Notes under the pieces: generated by a model
What the model saw: only the letters and a program-made list of their open reading frames with translations
What the model was told of the DNA's origin: nothing
The model's database searches: none
Made by a program: the position numbers and the translations under genes
Shown: positions 1 through 8,246 of the stretch, in pieces
How positions within the stretch are numbered: position 1 is the first letter of the stretch
How the letters are laid out: each line of letters starts with the position of its first letter
Assembly: GCA_016283275.1 (NCBI GenBank)
Contig: JAEEMP010000067.1
Location: 1 to 34,583 of the forward strand
Direction of reading: 5' to 3'
From: Lachnospiraceae bacterium
Lineage (GTDB): Bacteria > Bacillota > Clostridia > Lachnospirales > Lachnospiraceae
DNA: 34,583 bases

Positions 1-1166
1 CAAAGGGTGTTTTTTTGGGCGTTATATCCTGCGTGACTATCCTTCCGTCGCTTATCCTTTTGCTTGACAAGCCGCTTTTAAAGACAAGGCACAAGTCGTT
101 CATACCAAAGACGGATAAGTTTTCGGGAAAACTTTTAAAAATTTTCCCTGTACTTCTTATCATTTTCGCGGCACTCACGATCCCCGCATACTTTGGGTAT
201 TCAAATACGCAGAAGGAAGTCTACTACGATATGGGCCGGTGTATTCCCGATGACATGGAGGTCGTGATCGCAAACAAGAAGCTTTCGGATACCTTCGGAG
301 TGGCTTCGACGCATATGCTCTTGGTAGATACGGATATCCCTCAAAAGGACGTAAGAGCAATGCTAAACGAAATGGAAAAGGTCGAAGGCGTCGACAAGGT
401 GATCGGTCTTGAATCTGTACTGGGTTCCGCCGTTCCTGAGGAGATGATCCCGGATTCCGTAAAGGAAATGCTTGAAAGCGATAATTACAGGCTTGTACTT
501 ATCAATTCGGAATACGCCGTTGCAAGCGATAAGGTAAACGAACAGATAGACAGCCTTACAGATATCCTTAAAAAGTACGATCGGGGCGGAATGATAATCG
601 GTGAAGCACCCTGCATGAAGGATATGATAGAGACCACCGACCACGATTTTAAGGTTGTAAATGCCGTATCGATCGCAGCGATATTCGTGATCATCCTTTT
701 GGTCGAAAAGAGCATTTCGCTTCCTTTCATCCTGATATCGGTCATCGAATTTGCGATCTTTGTCAACTTAGGACTTCCGCATTACATGGGACAGAGTCTT
801 CCGTTTATCGCCCCCATATGCATAAGTACCATTCAGCTTGGCGCAACGGTCGACTACGCGATACTTATGACTACCAGATACAAGGCGGAAAGGATAAGCG
901 GAAAGAGTAAAAAGGATTCCGTATTTACAGCGCTTACCACTTCGATCCCTTCGATCATAGTAAGCGGCATGGGGCTTTTCGCAGCAACCTTCGGTGTTGC
1001 CGTTTATTCGAACATCGACATAATAAGTTCGATGTGCATGCTTATGGCAAGGGGCGCGATCATAAGTATGGTATCGGTAGTCTTTGTTTTACCGGCATTA
1101 CTTATGCTGCTTGATAAGTTTATTAATATAACATCATTTGACATGATAAAAAGAAAAGAGGCGTGA
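1..1166 (+). CDS. MMPL/RND-family membrane transporter, C-terminal part
   Basis: Partial gene: the reading frame is open from the first bases (codons start at base 3) and ends with TGA at 1164-1166, so the start lies upstream of the window. The visible ~388 residues hold a hydrophobic end of one transmembrane bundle, an extracytoplasmic loop of roughly 150 residues, then a second bundle of about five helices. That bundle includes the conserved-looking stretch QLGATVDYAILMTTRYKAE. This layout is that of MMPL (mycobacterial membrane protein large) proteins, a branch of the RND superfamily that moves lipids or other hydrophobic substrates across the cytoplasmic membrane using the proton gradient. 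The substrate cannot be read from the sequence. The next gene starts 5 bases after the stop and encodes a secreted LxxG-repeat protein, a pairing seen elsewhere in Firmicutes, which suggests that the two act together at the cell surface. Confidence 0.88.
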   Translation, partial: KGVFLGVISCVTILPSLILLLDKPLLKTRHKSFIPKTDKFSGKLLKIFPVLLIIFAALTIPAYFGYSNTQKEVYYDMGRCIPDDMEVVIANKKLSDTFGVASTHMLLVDTDIPQKDVRAMLNEMEKVEGVDKVIGLESVLGSAVPEEMIPDSVKEMLESDNYRLVLINSEYAVASDKVNEQIDSLTDILKKYDRGGMIIGEAPCMKDMIETTDHDFKVVNAVSIAAIFVIILLVEKSISLPFILISVIEFAIFVNLGLPHYMGQSLPFIAPICISTIQLGATVDYAILMTTRYKAERISGKSKKDSVFTALTTSIPSIIVSGMGLFAATFGVAVYSNIDIISSMCMLMARGAIISMVSVVFVLPALLMLLDKFINITSFDMIKRKEA

Positions 1167-1171
1167 TCGAA

Positions 1172-3163
1172 ATGAAGAAAAGAACGATTAAAACGATGGT
1201 AGCGGTTTTAGCGATCGCAACCACTACCGCACTTGTAAGCATTAACGCCACCGCAGGTGCGCTCGATGATGAAAAAAGCTCTGAGACGGTCAATACGGTA
1301 TGTTCAAATACCGAAAATGCAGACGCAGACGATGCGGATGATGCCGTCAATGCCGGACTTAACGATGAAGTCGTATATGTATTTACCGATAAGGACGGTA
1401 AGGTAGATAAGGTCATGGACAGTATCCTTATAGAAGAAGGAAACGAAAACGGGGAGCTGTCAAAGGAAGATCTTCCCGTAGGTATCAGGATGACCTATTA
1501 TCTTAACGGAAAAGAAGTTGCTGCCGATGCACTTGATAACGCAAAGGGTCATATAAAGATCAGATGCGATTATACGCCTCTCAAATATGAGATGAAGATG
1601 ATAGACGGAAAAAATGAGAAGATCTATGTTCCTTTCGGAGCGGCACTCATAACCGCAATGGACGGCGATACGTTTAAAAATGTAACAGTATCTTCGGGCA
1701 AGGTTACTTCGGACGGTTTAAGATATGCGGTTGTGGGCATTGCTTTTCCGGGTCTTAAAGAGGACTTGGATCTTGATAAGGTCAAAAACGATATTTCGGG
1801 TACGGAAGATATCGATACGGAAATACCGGAATATATAGAGATCGAAGCCGATACGGACTGCTACAAGGCGCCCGATATCTATATGGCCGTATCGAACAGC
1901 ATATTCAATGCGATAGATGTAAGTGCGGGCGATCAGCTTACCGACGTTGATGAAGCGGTCACAAAGATCACGGATGCGATGAATGCGCTGACGGACGGTT
2001 CAAGCAAGCTTTACGACGGACTTGATGAGCTGCTTAAGGGTGTCAATACTTTAAGTACCGGCATGAACGAGCTTACGGTAGGACTTGATACGCTTACATC
2101 GAACAATGCTGCGCTTATAAAGGGGTCGGAAGATGTGTTTGATTCACTTCTTAAACAGGCACAGAGCGGGCTTGAGGCAGCAGGATTAAATGTAGGTACG
2201 TTAACGATAGACAATTATGACGATAAACTTACCGGCGCCATCAATTCCTTGAACGGTACGGATGTATACGGTACCGCACAAAAGGAAGTAGAGAGTAAGG
2301 TAAGAGCCAATGAAGCACAGGTTAGAGATGCCGTCACTGAGGCGGTAAAAGAACAGGTAGCCGACGGAGTGAACAAAGCGGTAAAGGCTCAGGTCGAAGC
2401 AGGTGTGACCGAAGCCGTAAAAGAAAATGTAAGACCGATGGTAAAGAGCGCCGTTGATGCGGGCATAGAAGAGCAATACGGCCACACATCCGAAGAAATC
2501 ATAGCTTTGGGAATGCTTACCGAAGACGATTACAATGAAATGATCGACGAAAAACTTTCGGAGCAGATGGACAGCGATGCGGTCAAGGCACAGATCGCTT
2601 CAAATACGGAAGCTCAAATGAACAGTGATCAGATCAAGGCCCTGATCGAGTCAAAGATAAATGAGCAGATGGCTTCGGATCAGATCATATCGACGATAGA
2701 TTCAAAGACTGAAGAGCAGATAGGCGTCCTTGTGGGACAGTATATGCAAAGTCCCGAAGTGACATCAAAGATCGATGCGGGGAAAGCTAAAGTAAACGAA
2801 GGCGTAAAAGAGATAGAAGATCTTAAGGCTCAGCTTGATGCATACAGAGTCTTTTACAACGGCATCAGTGAATATACAAGCGGTGTATCGAAGGCATGTG
2901 AGGGAGCTCATAAGTTAAACAACGCAATGCCCGATGTCATCAAAGCCGTAAGCGCCCTTAAGGAAGGCGAAGGACAGGTTGTGGACGGTCTTAATAAGTT
3001 TAACGACGAAGGAATAAGCAAGATCACGGATCTTTTAAAGAACGGCCTCGGAAACACTATAGACAGACTTAACGCCATATCCGAAGTATCAGGCTCATAC
3101 ACGGGTTATACCGAAAGCGAAGAGCAAAAAGAAGGCGTGAAATTCATTATCAAAATAGGTTAA
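1172..3163 (+). CDS. Secreted LxxG-heptad and tandem-repeat coiled-coil protein, MMPL partner
   Basis: 663 residues. I chose ATG 1172 over the in-frame GTG at 1163 because it puts an AAAAGAGG Shine-Dalgarno about 10 bases upstream and begins a clear signal peptide (MKKR, then hydrophobic VAVLAIATTTALV, then NATAGA). No other membrane span is evident, so the product is probably exported and may remain near the membrane. Residues ~30-250 look like a beta-rich globular region. Residues ~258-318 carry about five LxxG steps (LTDG, LYDG, LLKG, LSTG, LTVG), the X-X-X-Leu-X-X-Gly heptad pattern found in YhgE/Pip-type and MMPL-associated proteins. A helical block follows with three 12-residue repeats (391-426) and three 17-residue repeats (465-515). 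A second region with LxxG-like steps precedes the C-terminus, which ends VKFIIKIG. The molecular function is unknown; a structural or adaptor role for the upstream transporter is inferred from context. Confidence 0.8.
   Translation: MKKRTIKTMVAVLAIATTTALVSINATAGALDDEKSSETVNTVCSNTENADADDADDAVNAGLNDEVVYVFTDKDGKVDKVMDSILIEEGNENGELSKEDLPVGIRMTYYLNGKEVAADALDNAKGHIKIRCDYTPLKYEMKMIDGKNEKIYVPFGAALITAMDGDTFKNVTVSSGKVTSDGLRYAVVGIAFPGLKEDLDLDKVKNDISGTEDIDTEIPEYIEIEADTDCYKAPDIYMAVSNSIFNAIDVSAGDQLTDVDEAVTKITDAMNALTDGSSKLYDGLDELLKGVNTLSTGMNELTVGLDTLTSNNAALIKGSEDVFDSLLKQAQSGLEAAGLNVGTLTIDNYDDKLTGAINSLNGTDVYGTAQKEVESKVRANEAQVRDAVTEAVKEQVADGVNKAVKAQVEAGVTEAVKENVRPMVKSAVDAGIEEQYGHTSEEIIALGMLTEDDYNEMIDEKLSEQMDSDAVKAQIASNTEAQMNSDQIKALIESKINEQMASDQIISTIDSKTEEQIGVLVGQYMQSPEVTSKIDAGKAKVNEGVKEIEDLKAQLDAYRVFYNGISEYTSGVSKACEGAHKLNNAMPDVIKAVSALKEGEGQVVDGLNKFNDEGISKITDLLKNGLGNTIDRLNAISEVSGSYTGYTESEEQKEGVKFIIKIG
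2342..2449 (+). repeat. Three tandem 36-bp units (12-residue repeat)
   Basis: Codons at 2342, 2378 and 2414 each begin a 12-residue unit: AVKEQVADGVNK, AVKAQVEAGVTE, AVKENVRPMVKS. A fourth, partial unit (AVDAGIEEQ) begins at 2450. Alternating Val and charged residues suggest an amphipathic helix. The DNA units have diverged, so the repeat is visible mainly at protein level. Confidence 0.8.
2564..2716 (+). repeat. Three tandem 51-bp units (17-residue repeat)
   Basis: Units start at 2564, 2615 and 2666, each exactly 17 codons: QMDSDAVKAQIASNTEA, QMNSDQIKALIESKINE, QMASDQIISTIDSKTEE, with a further QI at 2717. The consensus is QMxSDxIxxxIxSxxxE. The period differs from both the heptad block and the 12-residue block of the same protein. 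Confidence 0.85.
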
Positions 3164-3178
3164 CGGCAATATGTCGAA

Positions 3179-3217
3179 AAATACCGCAGGAATAATAACC
3201 TGCGGTATTTATTTTTG
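3179..3217 (+). terminator. Rho-independent terminator after the MMPL partner gene
   Basis: A perfect 12-bp stem (AAATACCGCAGG at 3179-3190 with its complement at 3199-3210) has an 8-base AT loop and is followed by ATTTTTG. It lies 15 bases after the stop of the coiled-coil gene and separates that unit from apt. Confidence 0.92.
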
Positions 3218-3218
3218 C

Positions 3219-3247
3219 TTTACTTCAAAAAAGAATGAATATATAAT
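3219..3247 (+). promoter_or_regulatory. Sigma-A-type promoter for apt-rel operon
   Basis: TTTACT at 3219-3224 and a perfect TATAAT at 3242-3247 are separated by 17 bases, directly after the preceding terminator. The predicted transcript start is near 3254, giving a leader of about 47 bases before the apt ATG. The leader contains the GGGAGG ribosome-binding site at 3286-3291 and shows no riboswitch-like fold. Confidence 0.75.
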
Positions 3248-3300
3248 GATACCAAATTCGTTTTTATATACAATATTTAGTGTTTGGGAGGATATATCAT

Positions 3301-3825
3301 ATGAAAAAACTTGAAGAATATGTAAGGAGCATTCCCGATTTTCCGGAACCGGGTATCATATTCAGGGATATCACGAGCGTTTTGCAGGATGCGGACGGTC
3401 TGGGTCTTGCGATCGATACGATGAACGATCTTATAAAAGGTATCGATTATGACGTTGTGGCAGGCCCCGAATCAAGAGGATTCATCTTCGGTACTCCTCT
3501 TGCATATATTAATCATAAACCCTTTGTACTTATCCGTAAGAAGGGCAAACTTCCCTGTGAAACCGTTTCACAGGAATATGCTCTCGAATACGGTACAGCT
3601 ACGATAGAGATGCACAAGGATTCCGTAAAACCCGGTCAGAAGGTTCTCATCGTTGACGACCTTATCGCAACCGGAGGCACCACCGAGGCAATGATAAAGC
3701 TCGTGGAATCTTTGGGCGGAGAAGTTGTGGGTGTTGTGGTCCTTATGGAACTTGCAGGCCTTAAAGGCAGGGAGAGGATAAAGAAATATCCTTTATATTC
3801 TGCCATTACTTATGAAGGAAAATGA
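3301..3825 (+). CDS. apt: Adenine phosphoribosyltransferase
   Basis: 174 residues, the usual APT length. It converts adenine and PRPP to AMP and pyrophosphate in the cytoplasm (purine salvage). The start is ATG 3301, with GGGAGG nine bases upstream; an in-frame GTG at 3280 lies before that site and is rejected. Type I phosphoribosyltransferase signatures are present: the PRPP-binding loop VLIVDDLIATGGTTEAM near the middle of the protein, the AGPESRGFIFG segment, and an N-terminus with IPDFPEPGIIFRDIT typical of APT. It is the first gene of the operon with rel 16 bases downstream, a very common Firmicutes arrangement that puts purine salvage beside alarmone metabolism. Confidence 0.97.
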   Translation: MKKLEEYVRSIPDFPEPGIIFRDITSVLQDADGLGLAIDTMNDLIKGIDYDVVAGPESRGFIFGTPLAYINHKPFVLIRKKGKLPCETVSQEYALEYGTATIEMHKDSVKPGQKVLIVDDLIATGGTTEAMIKLVESLGGEVVGVVVLMELAGLKGRERIKKYPLYSAITYEGK

Positions 3826-3841
3826 TAGTTAAGAGGTTTCG

Positions 3842-6148
3842 ATGAGTACGGACATGGATACGGAATTTGTCATTGATGACGGACGAATTGAATCACTGGA
3901 TGAATATTTAAGTCCCGACGAACTGTATGCGGACTTGATTAACCGTGTCCGGAAATATCACCCTTCGGATGATATTTCCATTATTGAACGCGCCTATAAG
4001 ACTGCGGATCAGGCTCATGAGGGACAGGTCAGAAAATCCGGAGAGCCTTATATCATACACCCTTTGTATGTCGCTATCATTTTAGCAGACCTTGAACTTG
4101 ACAAGGAGACAATAGTTGCGGGACTTCTTCATGATGTTGTCGAAGATACCATTTTTACAAAAGAAGAGATAGTGGAACTTTTCGGTGAAGATGTGGGTCA
4201 TCTTGTGGACGGGGTCACCAAACTTCAGCATTTTGCGATAGACGAGTCCCATATGAGCGACAATGCCGATAAGGAAAAGGTTGAGATCCAGGCCGAGAAC
4301 TTAAGGAAAATGTTCCTTGCGATGGCCAAGGATATAAGAGTCATCATGATAAAACTGGCCGACCGTCTCCATAATATGAGGACGCTTTCGCATATGCCGC
4401 CCGAAAAGCAGCAGAGGATCGCAAGAGAGACTCTGGATATATATTCTCCCATAGCCGACAGGCTCGGTATATCCAAGATCAAGGTCGAACTGGACGACCT
4501 GTCTCTTAAGTATCTCCACCCTGATGTATATGCCGATCTCAAGAAACAGATCGCGGTCAGAAAGACCGAGAGAGAGCAGTACATTCAGGGTATAGTCAAC
4601 GAAGTAAGCGCCCACATCAAAAATGCGGGCATAGAAGCTCATATAGACGGAAGAGTCAAACATTTCTTCAGTATATACAAGAAGATGGTCAACCAGAATA
4701 AGACCATCGATCAGATATACGATCTTTTTGCGGTCCGTATAATAGTCGATACGGTCCGTGACTGTTATGCGGCCTTAGGTATCATCCACGAGATATATAA
4801 GCCGATCCCCGGACGATTCAAAGATTATATAGCAATGCCCAAGCCCAATATGTATCAGTCGCTTCATACGACGCTTATCGGGTCTTCCGGTCAGCCTTTT
4901 GAGATACAGATACGTACTTACGAGATGCACAGAGCGGCTGAGTACGGTATCGCGGCCCACTGGAAATACAAAGAAGCTGCCGACGGAAAGAAGATTCAGG
5001 GCGGAGAAGAAGAAAAACTTGTATGGCTGCGCCAGATCCTTGAATGGCAGAGAGACATGTCGGATAACAGCGAGTTTATGGATCTTTTAAAGTCCGACTT
5101 AGATCTCTTTTCAGACAATGTATACTGCTTTACGCCTACGGGTGATGTAAAGAATCTTCCTGCGGGTTCGACCCCCATTGATTTTGCGTATTCCATCCAT
5201 TCGGCTGTGGGTAACCGTATGGTGGGTGCACGTGTTAACGGTCAGCTTGTAAATATCGATTACGTGATCAATAACGGTGACCGTATCGAGATCATCACCA
5301 GCCAGAATTCAAAAGGTCCGAGCCGTGACTGGTTGAACATCGTAAAGTCCACGCAGGCCAGAAATAAGATCACGCAGTGGTTCAAACAGGAATTAAAAGA
5401 CGAAAACGTAAGCCGCGGTAAGGAACTTATCGCCGATTACTGTAAGTCGAAAGGCATAAATACCGCAGAACTCAATAAGCCCGAATACAAGGAAGCCGTC
5501 ATGAAAAAATACGGATTCCATGAATGGGATGCCGTATATGCGGCCGTCGGGCACGGCGGTGTCAAGGAAGGCCAGATAGTCAATAAGCTTATCGAAGTTT
5601 ATGAAGCTGACCATAAGAGACATGTGACCGATGAAGATATCATGGAAAGCGTTAACGAGGGCGTAAAGAAACCGTCAAGATTCCGTGCGGGTTCCACGGG
5701 TATCATCGTCAAAGGAATGGATGACCTTGCGGTAAGGTTTTCAAAATGTTGTTCGCCGGTTCCCGGAGACGAGATCGTAGGCTTTGTAACCCGCGGAAGA
5801 GGTATATCCATTCACAGGAGCGACTGCAAGAATCTTGCTTCGCTCTGCGAACACGACAGAGGCAGGATAATCGAAGCCGAGTGGCAGGTTGAAGAGGAGA
5901 TTTCGGGAAAGTATCCTGCGGAGATCACCATATATGCAAATAACAGAAACGGTCTTTTGGTGGATGTCTCAAAGGTCCTTACCGAGAATAACATAAGCAT
6001 CGTTTCACTTAACACAAGAGTCAACAAACAGGGTATCGCGACCATGAACATAGCTTTTGAAGTATCGACAAGGGACGAACTTTCAAAGCTTATCGACAAA
6101 TTGCGTCAGATACAGAGCGTTAAAGACATAGAACGTACGAAGGGATAA
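3842..6148 (+). CDS. rel: Bifunctional (p)ppGpp synthetase/hydrolase (Rel/SpoT family)
   Basis: 768 residues with the full long-RSH architecture. The HD hydrolase domain (~residues 45-200) has LLHDVVEDT near 96-104. The synthetase domain (~260-370) has SIYKKM, YDLFAVRIIVD and YIAMPKPNMYQSLHTT. A TGS domain (~425-485) has VYCFTPTGDVKNLPAG. A helical region and a Cys-containing module with RFSKCCSPVPGDEIVGF (~631) follow, then a C-terminal ACT domain (~690-768). The hydrolase HD/ED residues and the synthetase motifs look intact, so both making and breaking of (p)ppGpp are expected. The protein acts at the ribosome during amino-acid starvation. ATG 3842 has AAGAGG a few bases upstream; the MBL-fold gene begins four bases after the stop. 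Confidence 0.97.
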   Translation: MSTDMDTEFVIDDGRIESLDEYLSPDELYADLINRVRKYHPSDDISIIERAYKTADQAHEGQVRKSGEPYIIHPLYVAIILADLELDKETIVAGLLHDVVEDTIFTKEEIVELFGEDVGHLVDGVTKLQHFAIDESHMSDNADKEKVEIQAENLRKMFLAMAKDIRVIMIKLADRLHNMRTLSHMPPEKQQRIARETLDIYSPIADRLGISKIKVELDDLSLKYLHPDVYADLKKQIAVRKTEREQYIQGIVNEVSAHIKNAGIEAHIDGRVKHFFSIYKKMVNQNKTIDQIYDLFAVRIIVDTVRDCYAALGIIHEIYKPIPGRFKDYIAMPKPNMYQSLHTTLIGSSGQPFEIQIRTYEMHRAAEYGIAAHWKYKEAADGKKIQGGEEEKLVWLRQILEWQRDMSDNSEFMDLLKSDLDLFSDNVYCFTPTGDVKNLPAGSTPIDFAYSIHSAVGNRMVGARVNGQLVNIDYVINNGDRIEIITSQNSKGPSRDWLNIVKSTQARNKITQWFKQELKDENVSRGKELIADYCKSKGINTAELNKPEYKEAVMKKYGFHEWDAVYAAVGHGGVKEGQIVNKLIEVYEADHKRHVTDEDIMESVNEGVKKPSRFRAGSTGIIVKGMDDLAVRFSKCCSPVPGDEIVGFVTRGRGISIHRSDCKNLASLCEHDRGRIIEAEWQVEEEISGKYPAEITIYANNRNGLLVDVSKVLTENNISIVSLNTRVNKQGIATMNIAFEVSTRDELSKLIDKLRQIQSVKDIERTKG

Positions 6149-6152
6149 GACC

Positions 6153-6782
6153 ATGAGCGAGATTAAGATCGGACGTATTGTAATGGGCAGATTTACCACA
6201 AACTGCTATTTTGTGTACAGAGACGATTTGAAAGAAGCAGTCGTTATCGATCCTGCGGATTCGGGCGATTACCTGTATGAAGCGCTTACCGGCAAGGGTT
6301 TTAAAGTCGTGGGGATACTTCTTACACACGGTCATTTCGATCACATCTACGGCGTTGAAGATCTAAGAAAGCTTGCCGGAGTAAAAGTATATGCTTATCA
6401 GGGCGAAGAAGACCTTTTGGGCGATATGGAGTTAAACTGTTCGGCTTCGGTGGGCAGGCCCAAACAGATCGAGGCCGATGTTCTGTTAAGAGACGGTGAG
6501 GAGATAGAACTCGGCGGTATTAAGATAAAGACCATCCACACACCCGGCCATACATCGGGAAGTGCATGCTTTTATATTGAAGAAGCCGGATTTTTGCTTG
6601 CCGGCGATACGCTTTTTAACTTAAGCGTCGGAAGAAGCGACCTCCCGACGGGTAACGGACCCGTACTTGAAAGATCCGTAAGGGAGAAGCTTTTCACGCT
6701 TCCCGATGACACAAAGGTTTATCCCGGTCACGGAGATTCCACGACAATAGGTTTTGAAAAGGAGAACAATCCTTTCTTTTAA
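6153..6782 (+). CDS. MBL-fold metallo-hydrolase (YqgX/glyoxalase II-like)
   Basis: 209 residues. The metallo-beta-lactamase signature THGHFDH is at residues 58-64. Further metal ligands are expected at HTPGH (~130), the Asp of GDTLF (~152) and the His of YPGHGD (~193). All of these are visible, so a binuclear Zn/Fe site is likely. The family includes hydroxyacylglutathione hydrolase-like thioesterases; the true substrate in glutathione-poor Clostridia is not established. The gene lies between rel and hemZ, a conserved neighbourhood in Lachnospiraceae and related Clostridia. Its TAA (6780-6782) is one base before the hemZ ATG, so translation is probably coupled. Confidence 0.92.
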   Translation: MSEIKIGRIVMGRFTTNCYFVYRDDLKEAVVIDPADSGDYLYEALTGKGFKVVGILLTHGHFDHIYGVEDLRKLAGVKVYAYQGEEDLLGDMELNCSASVGRPKQIEADVLLRDGEEIELGGIKIKTIHTPGHTSGSACFYIEEAGFLLAGDTLFNLSVGRSDLPTGNGPVLERSVREKLFTLPDDTKVYPGHGDSTTIGFEKENNPFF

Positions 6783-6783
6783 G

Positions 6784-8208
6784 ATGATAAAGATATCTAC
6801 CGATTCCGATAATTTCATATATGACATACATTCGCTTGTCAAAGCTTTTTATCCCGGGGATGATGTGACGGTCGGTCAGGATGTGGAAGATCCCGATTTT
6901 ACCGTGTTCTTTTCCGGGAATAAATTTTGCTTTAAAAAGTGTGACGGTTCTTTTGAAGATTCGGTGTCCGTTTTGCAGGCGGCAGATCGTCCGGACATTA
7001 AAAATGCTCTTAAAAAGCTTCTCTATACATCGCTTTCAAAGCATTTGGACGTTACCCTTCCGTGGGGAGACTTAACGGGCATACGGCCCACAAAGATCCC
7101 GATGAAGCTTATAAACGAGGGCAAGACCGATGAAGAGATCCTTGAGTACATGAAGGATACCTACTTTATAAGCGATGAGAAGGGGCTTTTATCCATCGAT
7201 ATCGCAAAGCGCGAGAAAAAAATACTGGATGCGCTTCATCCGGGCGGTTACAGCATCTACATCGGGATCCCGTTCTGCCCGACAAGATGCCTCTATTGTT
7301 CTTTCACCTCCAATCCGATCTCAATGTTTAAGGACAGGGTTAACGATTATCTTGCATGCATAGGTAAGGAGCTTGAATTTACAAGCAGGGCAAGGGCCGG
7401 CCGGAGTGTGGATACGATATATGTGGGCGGCGGAACTCCGACAACGCTTTCCGCAGATGAGCTTGATGTTTTGCTTTCGTTAATAGGAAAGTATTATAAT
7501 ATTGATTCGCTTCTTGAGTTTACGGTAGAAGCGGGGCGCCCCGATTCGATAACGCCTGAAAAACTCAAGGTCTTAAAAGAACACGGTGTTACCAGGATAT
7601 CGGTAAATCCGCAGACGATGAACCAAAAAACACTCGATGTAATAGGAAGACGGCATACGGTAGATGAATTCCTAAAAGCCTATCATGACGCAAGGGAAGC
7701 GGGATTTGACAATATAAACACCGATATGATCTTAGGGCTTCCGGGCGAGGGCGAAGAGGAGGTCTTACACACGATCGAAGAGATCGTAAAGCTCAAGCCG
7801 GACTCTTTGACCGTACATTCGCTTGCAATTAAGCGGGGTTCGTTGTTAAATGAACGTATTAAGTCTTACGGACTTGATGCAATGATCAATACACCCTCCA
7901 CCATGAAGATAGCCGAGAACGGCGCGAAAGCACTCGGTCTTAAGCCCTACTACCTCTACAGACAGAAGAACATGGCGGGCAATTATGAAAATACGGGCTA
8001 TGCACGGGAAGGTGCCTATGGTATATATAACATATTGATCATGGAAGAGATCGAGCCAATCATCGCTATGGGCGCGGGAAGCGTCACTAAAGTCATCAAC
8101 AGCTTTGGAAAGCCCGAACGCTGCGATAATGTAAAGGATATCGATCTTTATATCGGTTCGATCGATGAGATGATAAAAAGAAAAGAAGAATTGTTTATGC
8201 ATGAATGA
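6784..8208 (+). CDS. hemZ: Radical SAM coproporphyrinogen-oxidase-like protein (HemZ type)
   Basis: 474 residues from ATG 6784. An in-frame TTG at 6754 would add ten residues inside the upstream gene and is less likely; MIKI fits the family N-terminus better. The AAGGAG at 6759-6764 is too distant to be ideal, so coupling to the upstream stop is assumed. The radical SAM cluster motif is CPTRCLYC (CxxxCxxC) near residues 166-173, followed by YVGGGTPTTL and VNPQTMNQKTLDVIGRRH, as in HemN/HemW/HemZ proteins. HemZ is annotated as oxygen-independent coproporphyrinogen dehydrogenase. No other heme gene is in the window, so heme synthesis should not be assumed. The extended N-terminal region of ~150 residues is characteristic of HemZ rather than HemW. 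Confidence 0.9.
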   Translation: MIKISTDSDNFIYDIHSLVKAFYPGDDVTVGQDVEDPDFTVFFSGNKFCFKKCDGSFEDSVSVLQAADRPDIKNALKKLLYTSLSKHLDVTLPWGDLTGIRPTKIPMKLINEGKTDEEILEYMKDTYFISDEKGLLSIDIAKREKKILDALHPGGYSIYIGIPFCPTRCLYCSFTSNPISMFKDRVNDYLACIGKELEFTSRARAGRSVDTIYVGGGTPTTLSADELDVLLSLIGKYYNIDSLLEFTVEAGRPDSITPEKLKVLKEHGVTRISVNPQTMNQKTLDVIGRRHTVDEFLKAYHDAREAGFDNINTDMILGLPGEGEEEVLHTIEEIVKLKPDSLTVHSLAIKRGSLLNERIKSYGLDAMINTPSTMKIAENGAKALGLKPYYLYRQKNMAGNYENTGYAREGAYGIYNILIMEEIEPIIAMGAGSVTKVINSFGKPERCDNVKDIDLYIGSIDEMIKRKEELFMHE

Positions 8209-8246
8209 TCCTTCTTTTGACAAATAAAAGAATTAGGAGAAATGAG

